A stretch of 64,000 nt of DNA from Coriobacteriaceae bacterium (GTDB taxonomy: Bacteria > Actinomycetota > Coriobacteriia > Coriobacteriales > Coriobacteriaceae): NCBI GenBank assembly GCA_025993015.1, contig DAJPFV010000001.1:1674001-1738000 (forward strand), given 5' to 3'. This document shows, in pieces, positions 57,071 to 64,000 of the stretch. The translations under genes and the position numbers were made by a program. Each line of letters opens with the position of its first letter. The stretch's first letter is position 1. The notes beneath the pieces are model-generated. The model searched no databases. It saw only the letters and a list, made by a program, of their open reading frames with translations, and had not been told where the DNA came from.

Positions 57071-58273
57071 ATGGACGCCAAGTTTACCGAGCTCGTCGAG
57101 CAGCTGAACGGCCTCGATTTTAAGGGTATGTATGGCAGCGACTTCCTGCACACCTGGGACAAGACCACCGATGAGCTCAAGGCGCTCTACATCGTCGCCG
57201 ACGCCCTGCGCGAGCTGCGCGAGAACAACGTTTCGTCCAAGATCTTCGATTCGGGCCTGGCCGTCTCCCTGTTCCGCGACAACTCCACCCGTACGCGTTT
57301 TTCCTTCTCTAAGGCCGCCAACCTGCTCGGCCTTGAGCTGCAGGACCTGGACGAGAAGAAGTCCCAGATCGCTCACGGCGAGACCGTCCGTGAGACCGCT
57401 ACCATGATTTCCTTCATGGCCGACGTCATCGGCATCCGCGACGACATGTATATCGGCAAGGGCGACGCCTACATGGCCGAGGTTTCCGAGTCCGTGCAGC
57501 AGGCCTACGAGGACGGCGTTCTGGATCACCGTCCCACGCTCATCTCCCTGCAGTCCGACTCCGATCACCCCACGCAGTCCTCTGCCGACATGCTCTACCT
57601 CATCAACGAGTTTGGCGGCCTCGAGAACCTCAAGGGCAAGAAGGTCGCCGTCACCTGGGCCTATTCGCCCTCTTACGGCAAGCCGCTGTCTTGCCCGCAG
57701 TCGCTGATCAGCCTGCTGCCCCGCTTTGGCATGGACGTCACCCTGGCTCACCCCGAGGGCTACGACCTCATGCCCGAGGTCGTCGAGCGCGCCAAGGGCT
57801 ATGCCGCCGAGTCCGGCACCACCTTTAAGCAGGTCAACACCATGGCCGAGGCCTTCGAGGGCGCCGACATCGTGATCCCCAAGAGCTGGGCTCCGTTTGC
57901 CGCCATGGAGAAGCGCACCAACCTGTACGCCGAGGGCGACGACGCCGGCATCGCAGCGCTCGAGAAGGAGCTGCTTGCCCAGAACGCTACGCATCAGGAT
58001 TGGTGCTCCACGACCGAGCTCATGGAGAAGACCGCCAACGGCCAGGACACCATCTTTATGCATCCGCTGCCCGCCGACATCTCCGGTGTCTCCTGCGAGC
58101 ACGGCGAGGTCAACGCCGACGTCTTCGATATGCACCGTGTGGGCATGTACAAGGAGGCCAGCTACAAGCCGTACGCCATCGCTGCCATGATGTTCCTGCA
58201 GAAGGTTGCCGATCCCGCTGCCGCCCTCAAGGCCCTCGACGAGCGCAACACCGCCCGTTGGTTCCAGGCCTAA
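57071..58273 (+). CDS. ygeW: YgeW-type knotted carbamoyltransferase
   Basis: Transcarbamylase fold, 400 residues. SLFRDNSTRTRFSF holds the STRTR phosphate loop for carbamoyl phosphate, and MHPLPADISG is the HPLP motif. It is thought to split a carbamoylated intermediate to carbamoyl phosphate. ATG at 57071 behind GAAAGGA. 14 bp before the carbamate kinase gene, which uses that product. Confidence 0.94.
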   Translation: MDAKFTELVEQLNGLDFKGMYGSDFLHTWDKTTDELKALYIVADALRELRENNVSSKIFDSGLAVSLFRDNSTRTRFSFSKAANLLGLELQDLDEKKSQIAHGETVRETATMISFMADVIGIRDDMYIGKGDAYMAEVSESVQQAYEDGVLDHRPTLISLQSDSDHPTQSSADMLYLINEFGGLENLKGKKVAVTWAYSPSYGKPLSCPQSLISLLPRFGMDVTLAHPEGYDLMPEVVERAKGYAAESGTTFKQVNTMAEAFEGADIVIPKSWAPFAAMEKRTNLYAEGDDAGIAALEKELLAQNATHQDWCSTTELMEKTANGQDTIFMHPLPADISGVSCEHGEVNADVFDMHRVGMYKEASYKPYAIAAMMFLQKVADPAAALKALDERNTARWFQA

Positions 58274-58287
58274 AGCTGGGCTGAGAA

Positions 58288-59238
58288 ATGGCTAAGCGTA
58301 TCGTTGTCGCCCTGGGCGGAAACGCCCTCGGCGCCAACCTTCCCGAGCAGATGGAGGCCGTCAAGACGACTTCCAAGGCTATCGTCGACCTGATCGAGGA
58401 GGGCAACGAGGTCGTCGTCGTGCATGGCAACGGCCCCCAGGTGGGCATGATCGCCAACGCGATGGCCGAGCTCACGCGCTCTAACCCTCAGAAGTACATT
58501 CCCTGCCCGCTGTCCGTTTGCGGCGCCATGAGCCAAGGCTACATTGGCTATGACCTGCAAAACGCCCTGCGCGAGGAAATGCTCGACCGCAATATCGACA
58601 AGGGTGTCGCCACCGTGCTCACCCAGGTCGAGGTTGCGGCGGACGACCCGGCCTTTGCCGACCCGGTCAAGCCGATCGGTCCGTGGATGAGCGAGGCCGA
58701 GGCCAAGGAGCTGGAGGCCGACCGCGGCTACCAGTTCATCCACGACGAGAAGCAGGGCTTCCGTCGCGTGGTTGCCTCGCCCAAGCCCGTGAACATCGTC
58801 GAGCTCGACACCATCAAGTCGCTCGTCGAGTCTAACCACGTGGTGATTTCCTGCGGCGGTGGCGGTATTCCCGTCACCAAGTCCCAAGGCAACCACCTTA
58901 AGGGCGCTGCCGCCGTCATCGATAAGGACTTTGCGGCCGAGAAGCTCGCCGAGCAGCTCGATGCCGATGCCCTGATTATCCTGACGGCCGTGGAGAAAGT
59001 TGCCATTGGCTTTGGCACCGACCACGAGCAGTGGCTCGACACGCTGAGCACGGCTGACGTAAAGCGTCTGTCCGAGGCCAACGAGTTCGGTCGCGGCTCC
59101 ATGCTGCCCAAGGTCCAGGCCGCCTCGACGTTTGCCGAGAGCAAGCCGGGCCGCACGGCGCTCATCACGCTGCTCGAGAAGGCGCGTGACGGTCTTGCCG
59201 GCAAGACCGGTACCACGTTTACCGGCGACGCTGAGTAG
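58288..59238 (+). CDS. arcC: Carbamate kinase (YqeA/ArcC type)
   Basis: Makes ATP from carbamoyl phosphate and ADP, giving ammonia and CO2. 316 residues: VALGGNALG at the start, HGNGPQVG, SCGGGGIPV and the C-terminal ALITLLEKA. Next to ygeW in one transcript, so this is the energy-yielding step of the pathway. A hairpin follows at 59257-59291. Confidence 0.96.
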   Translation: MAKRIVVALGGNALGANLPEQMEAVKTTSKAIVDLIEEGNEVVVVHGNGPQVGMIANAMAELTRSNPQKYIPCPLSVCGAMSQGYIGYDLQNALREEMLDRNIDKGVATVLTQVEVAADDPAFADPVKPIGPWMSEAEAKELEADRGYQFIHDEKQGFRRVVASPKPVNIVELDTIKSLVESNHVVISCGGGGIPVTKSQGNHLKGAAAVIDKDFAAEKLAEQLDADALIILTAVEKVAIGFGTDHEQWLDTLSTADVKRLSEANEFGRGSMLPKVQAASTFAESKPGRTALITLLEKARDGLAGKTGTTFTGDAE

Positions 59239-59256
59239 GCATATCGCACTGATGTA

Positions 59257-59291
59257 GAGGAGGGTGTCCTGCGCAGCGGGATGCCCTCCTT
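59257..59291 (+). terminator. Hairpin after the carbamate kinase gene
   Basis: GAGGAGGGTGTCC pairs with GGGATGCCCTCC (G-T pairs), with a short TTTG tail; a weak or partial terminator. The gap up to 59418 shows nothing else. Confidence 0.6.
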
Positions 59292-59418
59292 TGTGCTATG
59301 GAGCGCCAAGGGGCGTTCGCTGGAAAAACGAGCGCATGCCTGTTCCGACGGAGTGTGAGCTTGGTATGGTGGGTATAGCAACTATGGTGTCCAAGGCAGC
59401 CAGGGGAGGTTTGCGGAG

Positions 59419-60033
59419 ATGAAACTTGGTTGCGTCATTATGGCTTCGGGCGAGGGCAAGCGGTTTGGCTCCAACAAGATGCTTGCCGATATCTATGGCG
59501 AGCCGCTGATTGCCCGGACCATCGATTCGGTTCCCCGGGGCTTTGACGTCGTGGTTTCGACGCGTTGGCCCGAGGTCGCTCAGATTTGCGAGGACAAGCA
59601 TTGCCCGTGCGTGCTGCACGATGGCGAGCTGCGCAGCGAAAGCGTCCGTGCGGGCCTTTCGTGGGGAGTCGAACGCAACTGGAAAGGTTGCCTCTTTTTG
59701 CCGGGCGACCAGCCGCTCGTGAGTTCGGATTCTTTTGAGGCTATGGTTCGTGCATTTGACGAGCGTGGCCGCAAGCATCCGGTGCGTCTTGCGTGCAACG
59801 GTGAGCCTTCGAGCCCGGTGCTGTTTCCGGCGGAACTGTTCGATGCACTTATGTGTCTTGAGGGCAAGGACGGCGGCTGTTCGATCCTCAAGAGCCGTAT
59901 CGACGTGGTGCTGGTCGAGACGCGTGCCTACGAGCTGTGGGACGTCGATACCGCCAAGGGACAGCAACGCATAACGGAGCATATCGCTGCCTGCTCGTAT
60001 TTTGATCGCGTGGCCAACTGTATTAATCAATAA
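59419..60033 (+). CDS. ygfJ: MocA/YgfJ-type nucleotidyltransferase
   Basis: Cytidylyltransferase-like protein of 204 residues with GEGKRFGSNK (nucleotide loop) and LPGDQPLVSS (metal site). In this cluster it probably makes the cytosine dinucleotide form of the molybdopterin cofactor for XdhD. ATG behind GAGG. 8 bp before the hydantoinase-type gene. Confidence 0.88.
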   Translation: MKLGCVIMASGEGKRFGSNKMLADIYGEPLIARTIDSVPRGFDVVVSTRWPEVAQICEDKHCPCVLHDGELRSESVRAGLSWGVERNWKGCLFLPGDQPLVSSDSFEAMVRAFDERGRKHPVRLACNGEPSSPVLFPAELFDALMCLEGKDGGCSILKSRIDVVLVETRAYELWDVDTAKGQQRITEHIAACSYFDRVANCINQ

Positions 60034-60041
60034 GGAGCAAC

Positions 60042-61409
60042 ATGATCATCATCAAAAACGGCGCGCTCGTGACGCCACAGGGACTTCGCCGCGCCGATCT
60101 TGCCATGGAGGGCGATAAGATCGTGCGGATCGCCGCGGCGATTGAGCCGGCCGAGGGCGATACCGTCGAGGATGCCGCGGGCTGCTGGGTGTTTCCCGGC
60201 TTTATCGACGGCCACACGCACATGCAGTGCTGGACCGGCATGGATTGGACAGCCGATAGCTTTGAGACCGGCACGCGCGCGGCCGCCTGCGGCGGCACGA
60301 CGACCATCGTGGACTACGCGACGGCCGATCGCGGCGTGACTATGCCCGATGCCTTGGGCGAGTGGCATCGCCGCGCCGACGGAACCTGCACGGCCAACTA
60401 CGCCTTTCATATGGCACTCGCCGAGTGGAACGAGCGCAACCGCGCCGACCTTTCGGCCATGCGCGAGGCGGGCGTATCGTCGTTCAAGACCTACTTTGCC
60501 TACGATCATCTGCGCCTGGACGATGCCGAGACGCTCGAGGTGCTCGAGGAGCTCAAGTATATTGGCGGCATACTGTGCGTGCATTGCGAGAACGGCACGC
60601 TGGTGAATGAGCTGCAGAAGCGCGTGTTTGAGCAGGGTATCCACGGGCCCGAGGGCCATGCGCTCAGCCGTCCGGATGTGTGCGAGGCCGAGGCAGTGAG
60701 CCGTCTGCTATATCTGGCGCACCTGGCCGGCGACGCACCGGTCAACGTGGTGCACCTTTCGACCAAGCTGGGGCTCGAGGCCATCCGTGCCGCCAAGGCG
60801 CGCGGGCAGAAGAATATCTATGTCGAGACCTGCCCTCAGTATCTGATGCTCGACGATACTTGCTACTTGGAGCAGGGTGAGGACGGCTTTGCGGGTGCCA
60901 AATATGTGATGAGCCCGCCGCTGCGTCATGCCGGCGACCGTGCCGCGCTGCGCGAGGCGCTTGTGGCCGGCGAGATCGATACGATTGCGACCGATCATTG
61001 CAGCTTTAACCTGCACGGGCAAAAGGACCGCGGGCGCGACGACTTCCGCGCGATTCCCAACGGCGGGCCCGGTGTGGAGCATCGTCCCGTCGCGATTGCC
61101 ACGAGCTTTGAGGGACAGCTGGGTCCCGAGGATTTGTGCCGCTTGATGAGCGAGAACCCGGCGCGCGTCTTTGGCATGTATCCGCGCAAGGGCTGTCTTG
61201 CCGAGGGTGCCGATGCCGACGTGTGCGTGTGGGATCCCAAGGCGCGCTGGACAATCAGTGCCGCGACGCAGCATCAGGCCGTGGACTACACGCCGCTCGA
61301 GGGCTTTGAGGCGCACGGCCGCGCCAGGGCTGTGTTTGTGAACGGCGTGCTGGCCGCGCGCGACGGCGAGCCCACCGGAGCCCAACCCGGCCGCTACGTC
61401 CCCCGCTAG
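60042..61409 (+). CDS. hydA: Dihydropyrimidinase/hydantoinase (HyuA type)
   Basis: Opens cyclic ureides. 455 residues, with His58 and His60 in GHTHMQ, the carboxylated Lys149 in SSFKTYFAY, CVHCENG, VVHLST and the Asp in ATDHCSF. ATG behind AAGGAG. Family members are named hydA, hyuA or dihydropyrimidinase; the cluster suggests a urate- or allantoin-derived ring as substrate. Confidence 0.93.
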   Translation: MIIIKNGALVTPQGLRRADLAMEGDKIVRIAAAIEPAEGDTVEDAAGCWVFPGFIDGHTHMQCWTGMDWTADSFETGTRAAACGGTTTIVDYATADRGVTMPDALGEWHRRADGTCTANYAFHMALAEWNERNRADLSAMREAGVSSFKTYFAYDHLRLDDAETLEVLEELKYIGGILCVHCENGTLVNELQKRVFEQGIHGPEGHALSRPDVCEAEAVSRLLYLAHLAGDAPVNVVHLSTKLGLEAIRAAKARGQKNIYVETCPQYLMLDDTCYLEQGEDGFAGAKYVMSPPLRHAGDRAALREALVAGEIDTIATDHCSFNLHGQKDRGRDDFRAIPNGGPGVEHRPVAIATSFEGQLGPEDLCRLMSENPARVFGMYPRKGCLAEGADADVCVWDPKARWTISAATQHQAVDYTPLEGFEAHGRARAVFVNGVLAARDGEPTGAQPGRYVPR

Positions 61410-61423
61410 CAGGAAGGCCGCCA

Positions 61424-61528
61424 GGGTAGCTAATTTGGGACGGGGCTCTTTTAGCTACCCTTGCCTGCCTGATGATTTTTCTCTCAACATGGGGTAGCTA
61501 AAAGAGCCCCGTCCCAAATTAGCTACCC
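61424..61528. repeat. 37-bp perfect inverted repeat with nested palindromes
   Basis: Arms 61424-61460 and 61492-61528 are exact complements; each arm also has GGGTAGCTA and TAGCTACCC at its two ends, so each can fold alone. The inner part GGGACGGGGCTCTTTT is REP-like. It lies between convergent genes and includes the yqeC stop codon. Confidence 0.9.
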
Positions 61529-62260
61529 CTTGAGGCTGGTGGCGACGATGGGGCGGCTGAGGGCAGTCTCAAAGCGGCCTGCCACGGCCGGGTCGGCAAG
61601 CGTGTCGACTTGGTTGAGCATGATGCGGGCATTGTTGAGGTTCAGCATCCGCAGCTCGGCATTGAGCACCATGGCGACGTGCTCTGGGGTGGCAGCGTCG
61701 GTGGGCTCGCAGCCGCAGCGCTCGCAGAAGAGCTCGGGGCGGTGGACAACCTCGGCGACGGGCTTGCCCAGCCCCGAGGCGCCGACGACCCAGACAACGT
61801 TTGCCGTGGCGGCGGGAATTACCGGCTCCCAGGCGGCATGCGCCTTGAGCGGGAGTCGCTTGCTGCCATCTGCCTCGGCCAACACATAGTCAAAGCGCTG
61901 CGCCAGCTCGTTGAGCGGCTCGGCGGGGGCGGAGAGCTTGCCTGTCTCCGGGTCCAAAACACCCGCCTGGCAGATACTTCCGCGGCTCATGCCAGCGCAT
62001 GCCTCGCAGGTGCAGCCGGGAACATGCAGGGCCCCCGGCTTCCAAGGCACGGCGTCCAGGCGACGGCTCGACCCGTCCCATGGCACACCGGCGACGGGAA
62101 ACATGTGCGTGGTGGTACAGAGAAGCACCCTGCCGCCGGCGCGCATGAGCTCGAGACCCAGCGTCTTCAGCAATGTTGACTTGCCGCCACTGCCGATAAT
62201 TGCGGTAATGCCTGGCTCGATCTTGAGCGCGGAGGCAAGGTTTCCACTCGTCGTTTCCAT
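61523..62260 (-). CDS. yqeC: YqeC-type selenium-dependent hydroxylase accessory protein
   Basis: 245 residues; P-loop IGSGGKSTLLKTLG, VLAEADGSKRLPLKAH and two Cys pairs (CTCEAC, CERCGC). In enterococci and enterics YqeC homologues accompany selenium-dependent molybdenum hydroxylases. ATG at 62260. Its stop lies inside the inverted repeat, so the C-terminus may have been trimmed. Divergent from yqeB. Confidence 0.9.
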   Translation of the reverse strand: METTSGNLASALKIEPGITAIIGSGGKSTLLKTLGLELMRAGGRVLLCTTTHMFPVAGVPWDGSSRRLDAVPWKPGALHVPGCTCEACAGMSRGSICQAGVLDPETGKLSAPAEPLNELAQRFDYVLAEADGSKRLPLKAHAAWEPVIPAATANVVWVVGASGLGKPVAEVVHRPELFCERCGCEPTDAATPEHVAMVLNAELRMLNLNNARIMLNQVDTLADPAVAGRFETALSRPIVATSLKG

Positions 62261-62362
62261 CTGTTCACCGCCGTATAATACTGTGATAATAAATAATCAT
62301 CAGAGTAGCGGTCGAACCGCTTTTGCTCTGCTCAAACCGTAGCACAGGGAGGTGCCCCGGGA

Positions 62363-63157
62363 ATGCTCGTTTATATTCGCGGTGCCGGCGATATCGCCAC
62401 GGGCGTCGCCGCTCGCTTGGTGCGCGCCGGCGTGTCGGTCGTTATGGCCGATATCGCGGTTCCCACGTGCATCCGCCGCACAATCAGTTTTTGCGAGGCC
62501 ATTCGCCTGGGCGAGGTCGAGGTCGAAGGCATTCGCGCTCGCTTGGCACAGACGCCGGCAGAGGCGCTTGCGATTACCGAGGCTGGAGACGTCGCCGTTG
62601 TGGTGGACCCCCAGGCCAAGATGCTCGGCGAGCTGAAACCCGCGGCTGTGGTCGACGCGATTTTGGCCAAGCGCAACCTGGGCACCACGCGCGACATGGC
62701 GCCTGCCGTCATCGCCGTGGGGCCGGGCTTTACCGCGCCGGTCGATTGCGACGCCGTGGTCGAGACCATGCGCGGGCATTTTCTGGGCCGCGTCATCACC
62801 CAGGGTTCGCCCCAGCCCAACACGGGCGTGCCAGGCATTATCGCCGGCTATGGCAAAGAGCGCGTTATTCACAGCCCCGCTGCCGGCGTGTTTCGGTCCG
62901 ACCGCGCAATCGGCGACATCGTGAGTGCCGGAAACGTGATTGGCTACGCGGGAGATATGCCCATGCGCACGCAGATCGATGGCTGTCTGCGCGGGCTTTT
63001 GGCGAACGGCGTGCAGGCGACCGAGGGCTTTAAATGCGCCGATGTCGATCCGCGCGGCGATGCCAGCTATATCAACTACATTTCGGACAAAGCGACGTCG
63101 GTCGGCGGCGGCGTGCTCGAGGCACTCGCTATGCTCACCGATGTCTTTAGAGGATAG
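62363..63157 (+). CDS. yqeB: YqeB-type selenium-molybdenum cofactor protein
   Basis: 264 residues with a nucleotide-binding start MLVYIRGAGDIATGVA and GYGKERVIHSPAAGVF. YqeB family proteins are required for the labile selenium form of the Mo cofactor. ATG at 62363. Followed 9 bp later by the XdhC-like gene, so one operon. Confidence 0.91.
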   Translation: MLVYIRGAGDIATGVAARLVRAGVSVVMADIAVPTCIRRTISFCEAIRLGEVEVEGIRARLAQTPAEALAITEAGDVAVVVDPQAKMLGELKPAAVVDAILAKRNLGTTRDMAPAVIAVGPGFTAPVDCDAVVETMRGHFLGRVITQGSPQPNTGVPGIIAGYGKERVIHSPAAGVFRSDRAIGDIVSAGNVIGYAGDMPMRTQIDGCLRGLLANGVQATEGFKCADVDPRGDASYINYISDKATSVGGGVLEALAMLTDVFRG

Positions 63158-63166
63158 AAGGCGGCA

Positions 63167-64000
63167 ATGGAAAAGCTCGATGTTGTGAATGCGGCGCTTG
63201 CCGCCCTGCGTGCTGGCGAGACGTGCGAACTCGTGGTCGTGGCCGGTACGGCGGGGTCGTCACCGCGCGGTGTGGGCGCATGGATGACTGTCTTTGCCGA
63301 CGGCAGCCAGGCGGGCACCATCGGCGGCGGCAAGATTGAGCTCTTTGCGCTGGATGAGGCGCGCGAGCTCCTGAGCGCGGGACGGTCGCGTCTGGTCCGC
63401 TACACCATGGGCGGCGAGAACTCCGATACCGGCATGATCTGCGGCGGAGCCATCTGCCTGTGCTACCTGCATCTGGATGCGACCCAGGCACCGTTGTTCC
63501 AGGAAATTGCCGACGTCTTGGCCTATCGGCGCATCGGTGACTTCGTCATCGACTTTGAGCCGTTTATCGCGAGCGCGCTCGAGGGCGATGTGGCCGAGTA
63601 CCATGGCGAGGAGTCGCGCCGTACCATTGTGGGCTGCCCCGGGCTTTCGCTGGTGGAGGAGGGGAGTAAGGTCACCTACACCAACGCCGCCTCCGAGATT
63701 CCCCCAGCGCATATCGAGACGCTCTGCCCCGAGGGCCTGACCTATATCTTTGGCTGCGGCCACGTGGGCGCCGCGACGGCGCGGGTGCTCACGGCGGCGG
63801 GCTTTGCCGTTGTAGCGTGCGACGACCGCCCCGGCACGTTGACACCCGAATGGGTGCCCGGTGTCTACGACCGTCGTCTGGTCGACTACAAGAAACTGAG
63901 CGAGCTGTGCCCCATCGGTCCGCGCGATCTGGTGGTGGTCGCCACAGCAGGTCACAAGTCCGATATCGACGTGGTGATTCAGGCCATGCGCGCCAAACCC
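63167..64000 (+). CDS. XdhC/CoxI-family protein (partial, runs off the window)
   Basis: 278 codons are present, without a stop. The N-terminus GTAGSSPRGVGAWM and the central CGGAICLCYL fit XdhC; a Rossmann-like motif FGCGHVGAATARVL begins near residue 195. XdhC proteins sulfurate and insert the Mo cofactor of xanthine dehydrogenase. ATG at 63167, weak GAAGGCGG site, 9 bp after yqeB. Confidence 0.88.
   Translation, partial: MEKLDVVNAALAALRAGETCELVVVAGTAGSSPRGVGAWMTVFADGSQAGTIGGGKIELFALDEARELLSAGRSRLVRYTMGGENSDTGMICGGAICLCYLHLDATQAPLFQEIADVLAYRRIGDFVIDFEPFIASALEGDVAEYHGEESRRTIVGCPGLSLVEEGSKVTYTNAASEIPPAHIETLCPEGLTYIFGCGHVGAATARVLTAAGFAVVACDDRPGTLTPEWVPGVYDRRLVDYKKLSELCPIGPRDLVVVATAGHKSDIDVVIQAMRAKP

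Overview
This is a 64 kb stretch of a high-GC Gram-positive chromosome that reads like a Coriobacteriia member (Actinomycetota), most like the gut genus Collinsella. The grounds are the ribosomal-protein and RNA-polymerase sequences, the arrangement of a FabK-type fatty-acid cluster next to the ribosomal operons, the gut-type anaerobic purine (urate) gene set, and the abundance of REP-like intergenic palindromes. The genus is an inference from gene content, not from a search.

Layout. (1) 1-9.8 kb: the 3-prime end of rpoC, an inserted ECF sigma / membrane anti-sigma-like pair flanked by repeats, an IS110-family element of the IS1111 type, then rpsL-rpsG-fusA-rpsJ with its own promoter and terminator. 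(2) 9.8-23.2 kb: birA, then one long fatty-acid operon, fabH-acpP-fabK-fabD-fabG-fabF-accB-fabZ-accC-accDA, followed by an orphan PTS EIIC, a cation-diffusion transporter and a histidine phosphatase. (3) 23.2-29.5 kb: rplC-rplD-rplW, rplB-rpsS-rplV-rpsC-rplP-rpmC-rpsQ and rplN-rplX, ending at a strong terminator where rplE would normally follow. (4) 29.5-36.1 kb: Gfo/Idh oxidoreductase plus DeoR regulator, then on the other strand a U32 peptidase-family protein and a pseudouridine synthase, then ridA. (5) 36.1-46.6 kb and 53.2-64 kb: two halves of a urate/purine and hydantoin degradation cluster, each headed by a divergent YheO-type PAS/HTH regulator. (6) 46.6-53.2 kb: an accessory island between the two halves, with an AbiEi-like/nuclease-like gene bracketed by tandem hairpin arrays, a candidate structured RNA, a second IS1111-type element, a DEDDh exonuclease, and two proteins of unknown function.

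How the genes work together. BirA would biotinylate AccB, which works with AccC and the fused AccDA to make malonyl-CoA for the neighbouring Fab enzymes. In the purine cluster an NCS2 permease brings in the substrate. A selenium-dependent molybdenum hydroxylase (XdhD type), YgfK and a polyferredoxin handle the redox chemistry. SsnA, HydA, YgeY, YgeW and YgeX open and strip the ring products, and carbamate kinase recovers ATP from carbamoyl phosphate. YgfJ, YqeB, YqeC and the XdhC-like protein are the likely cofactor-maturation set.

The most unusual signals are: an RNA or DNA element found twice (4.4 and 23.2 kb) with a conserved core, a covarying inner stem and long locus-specific arms; an alpha-CTD-like domain at the C-terminus of RpoC; two tandem hairpin arrays of 61-62 bp period around one gene; a separate array of three 57-bp palindromes; and two IS elements that both sit in the T-tract of terminator hairpins. 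Long antisense open frames across the ribosomal and fatty-acid genes are codon-bias shadows and were left out.
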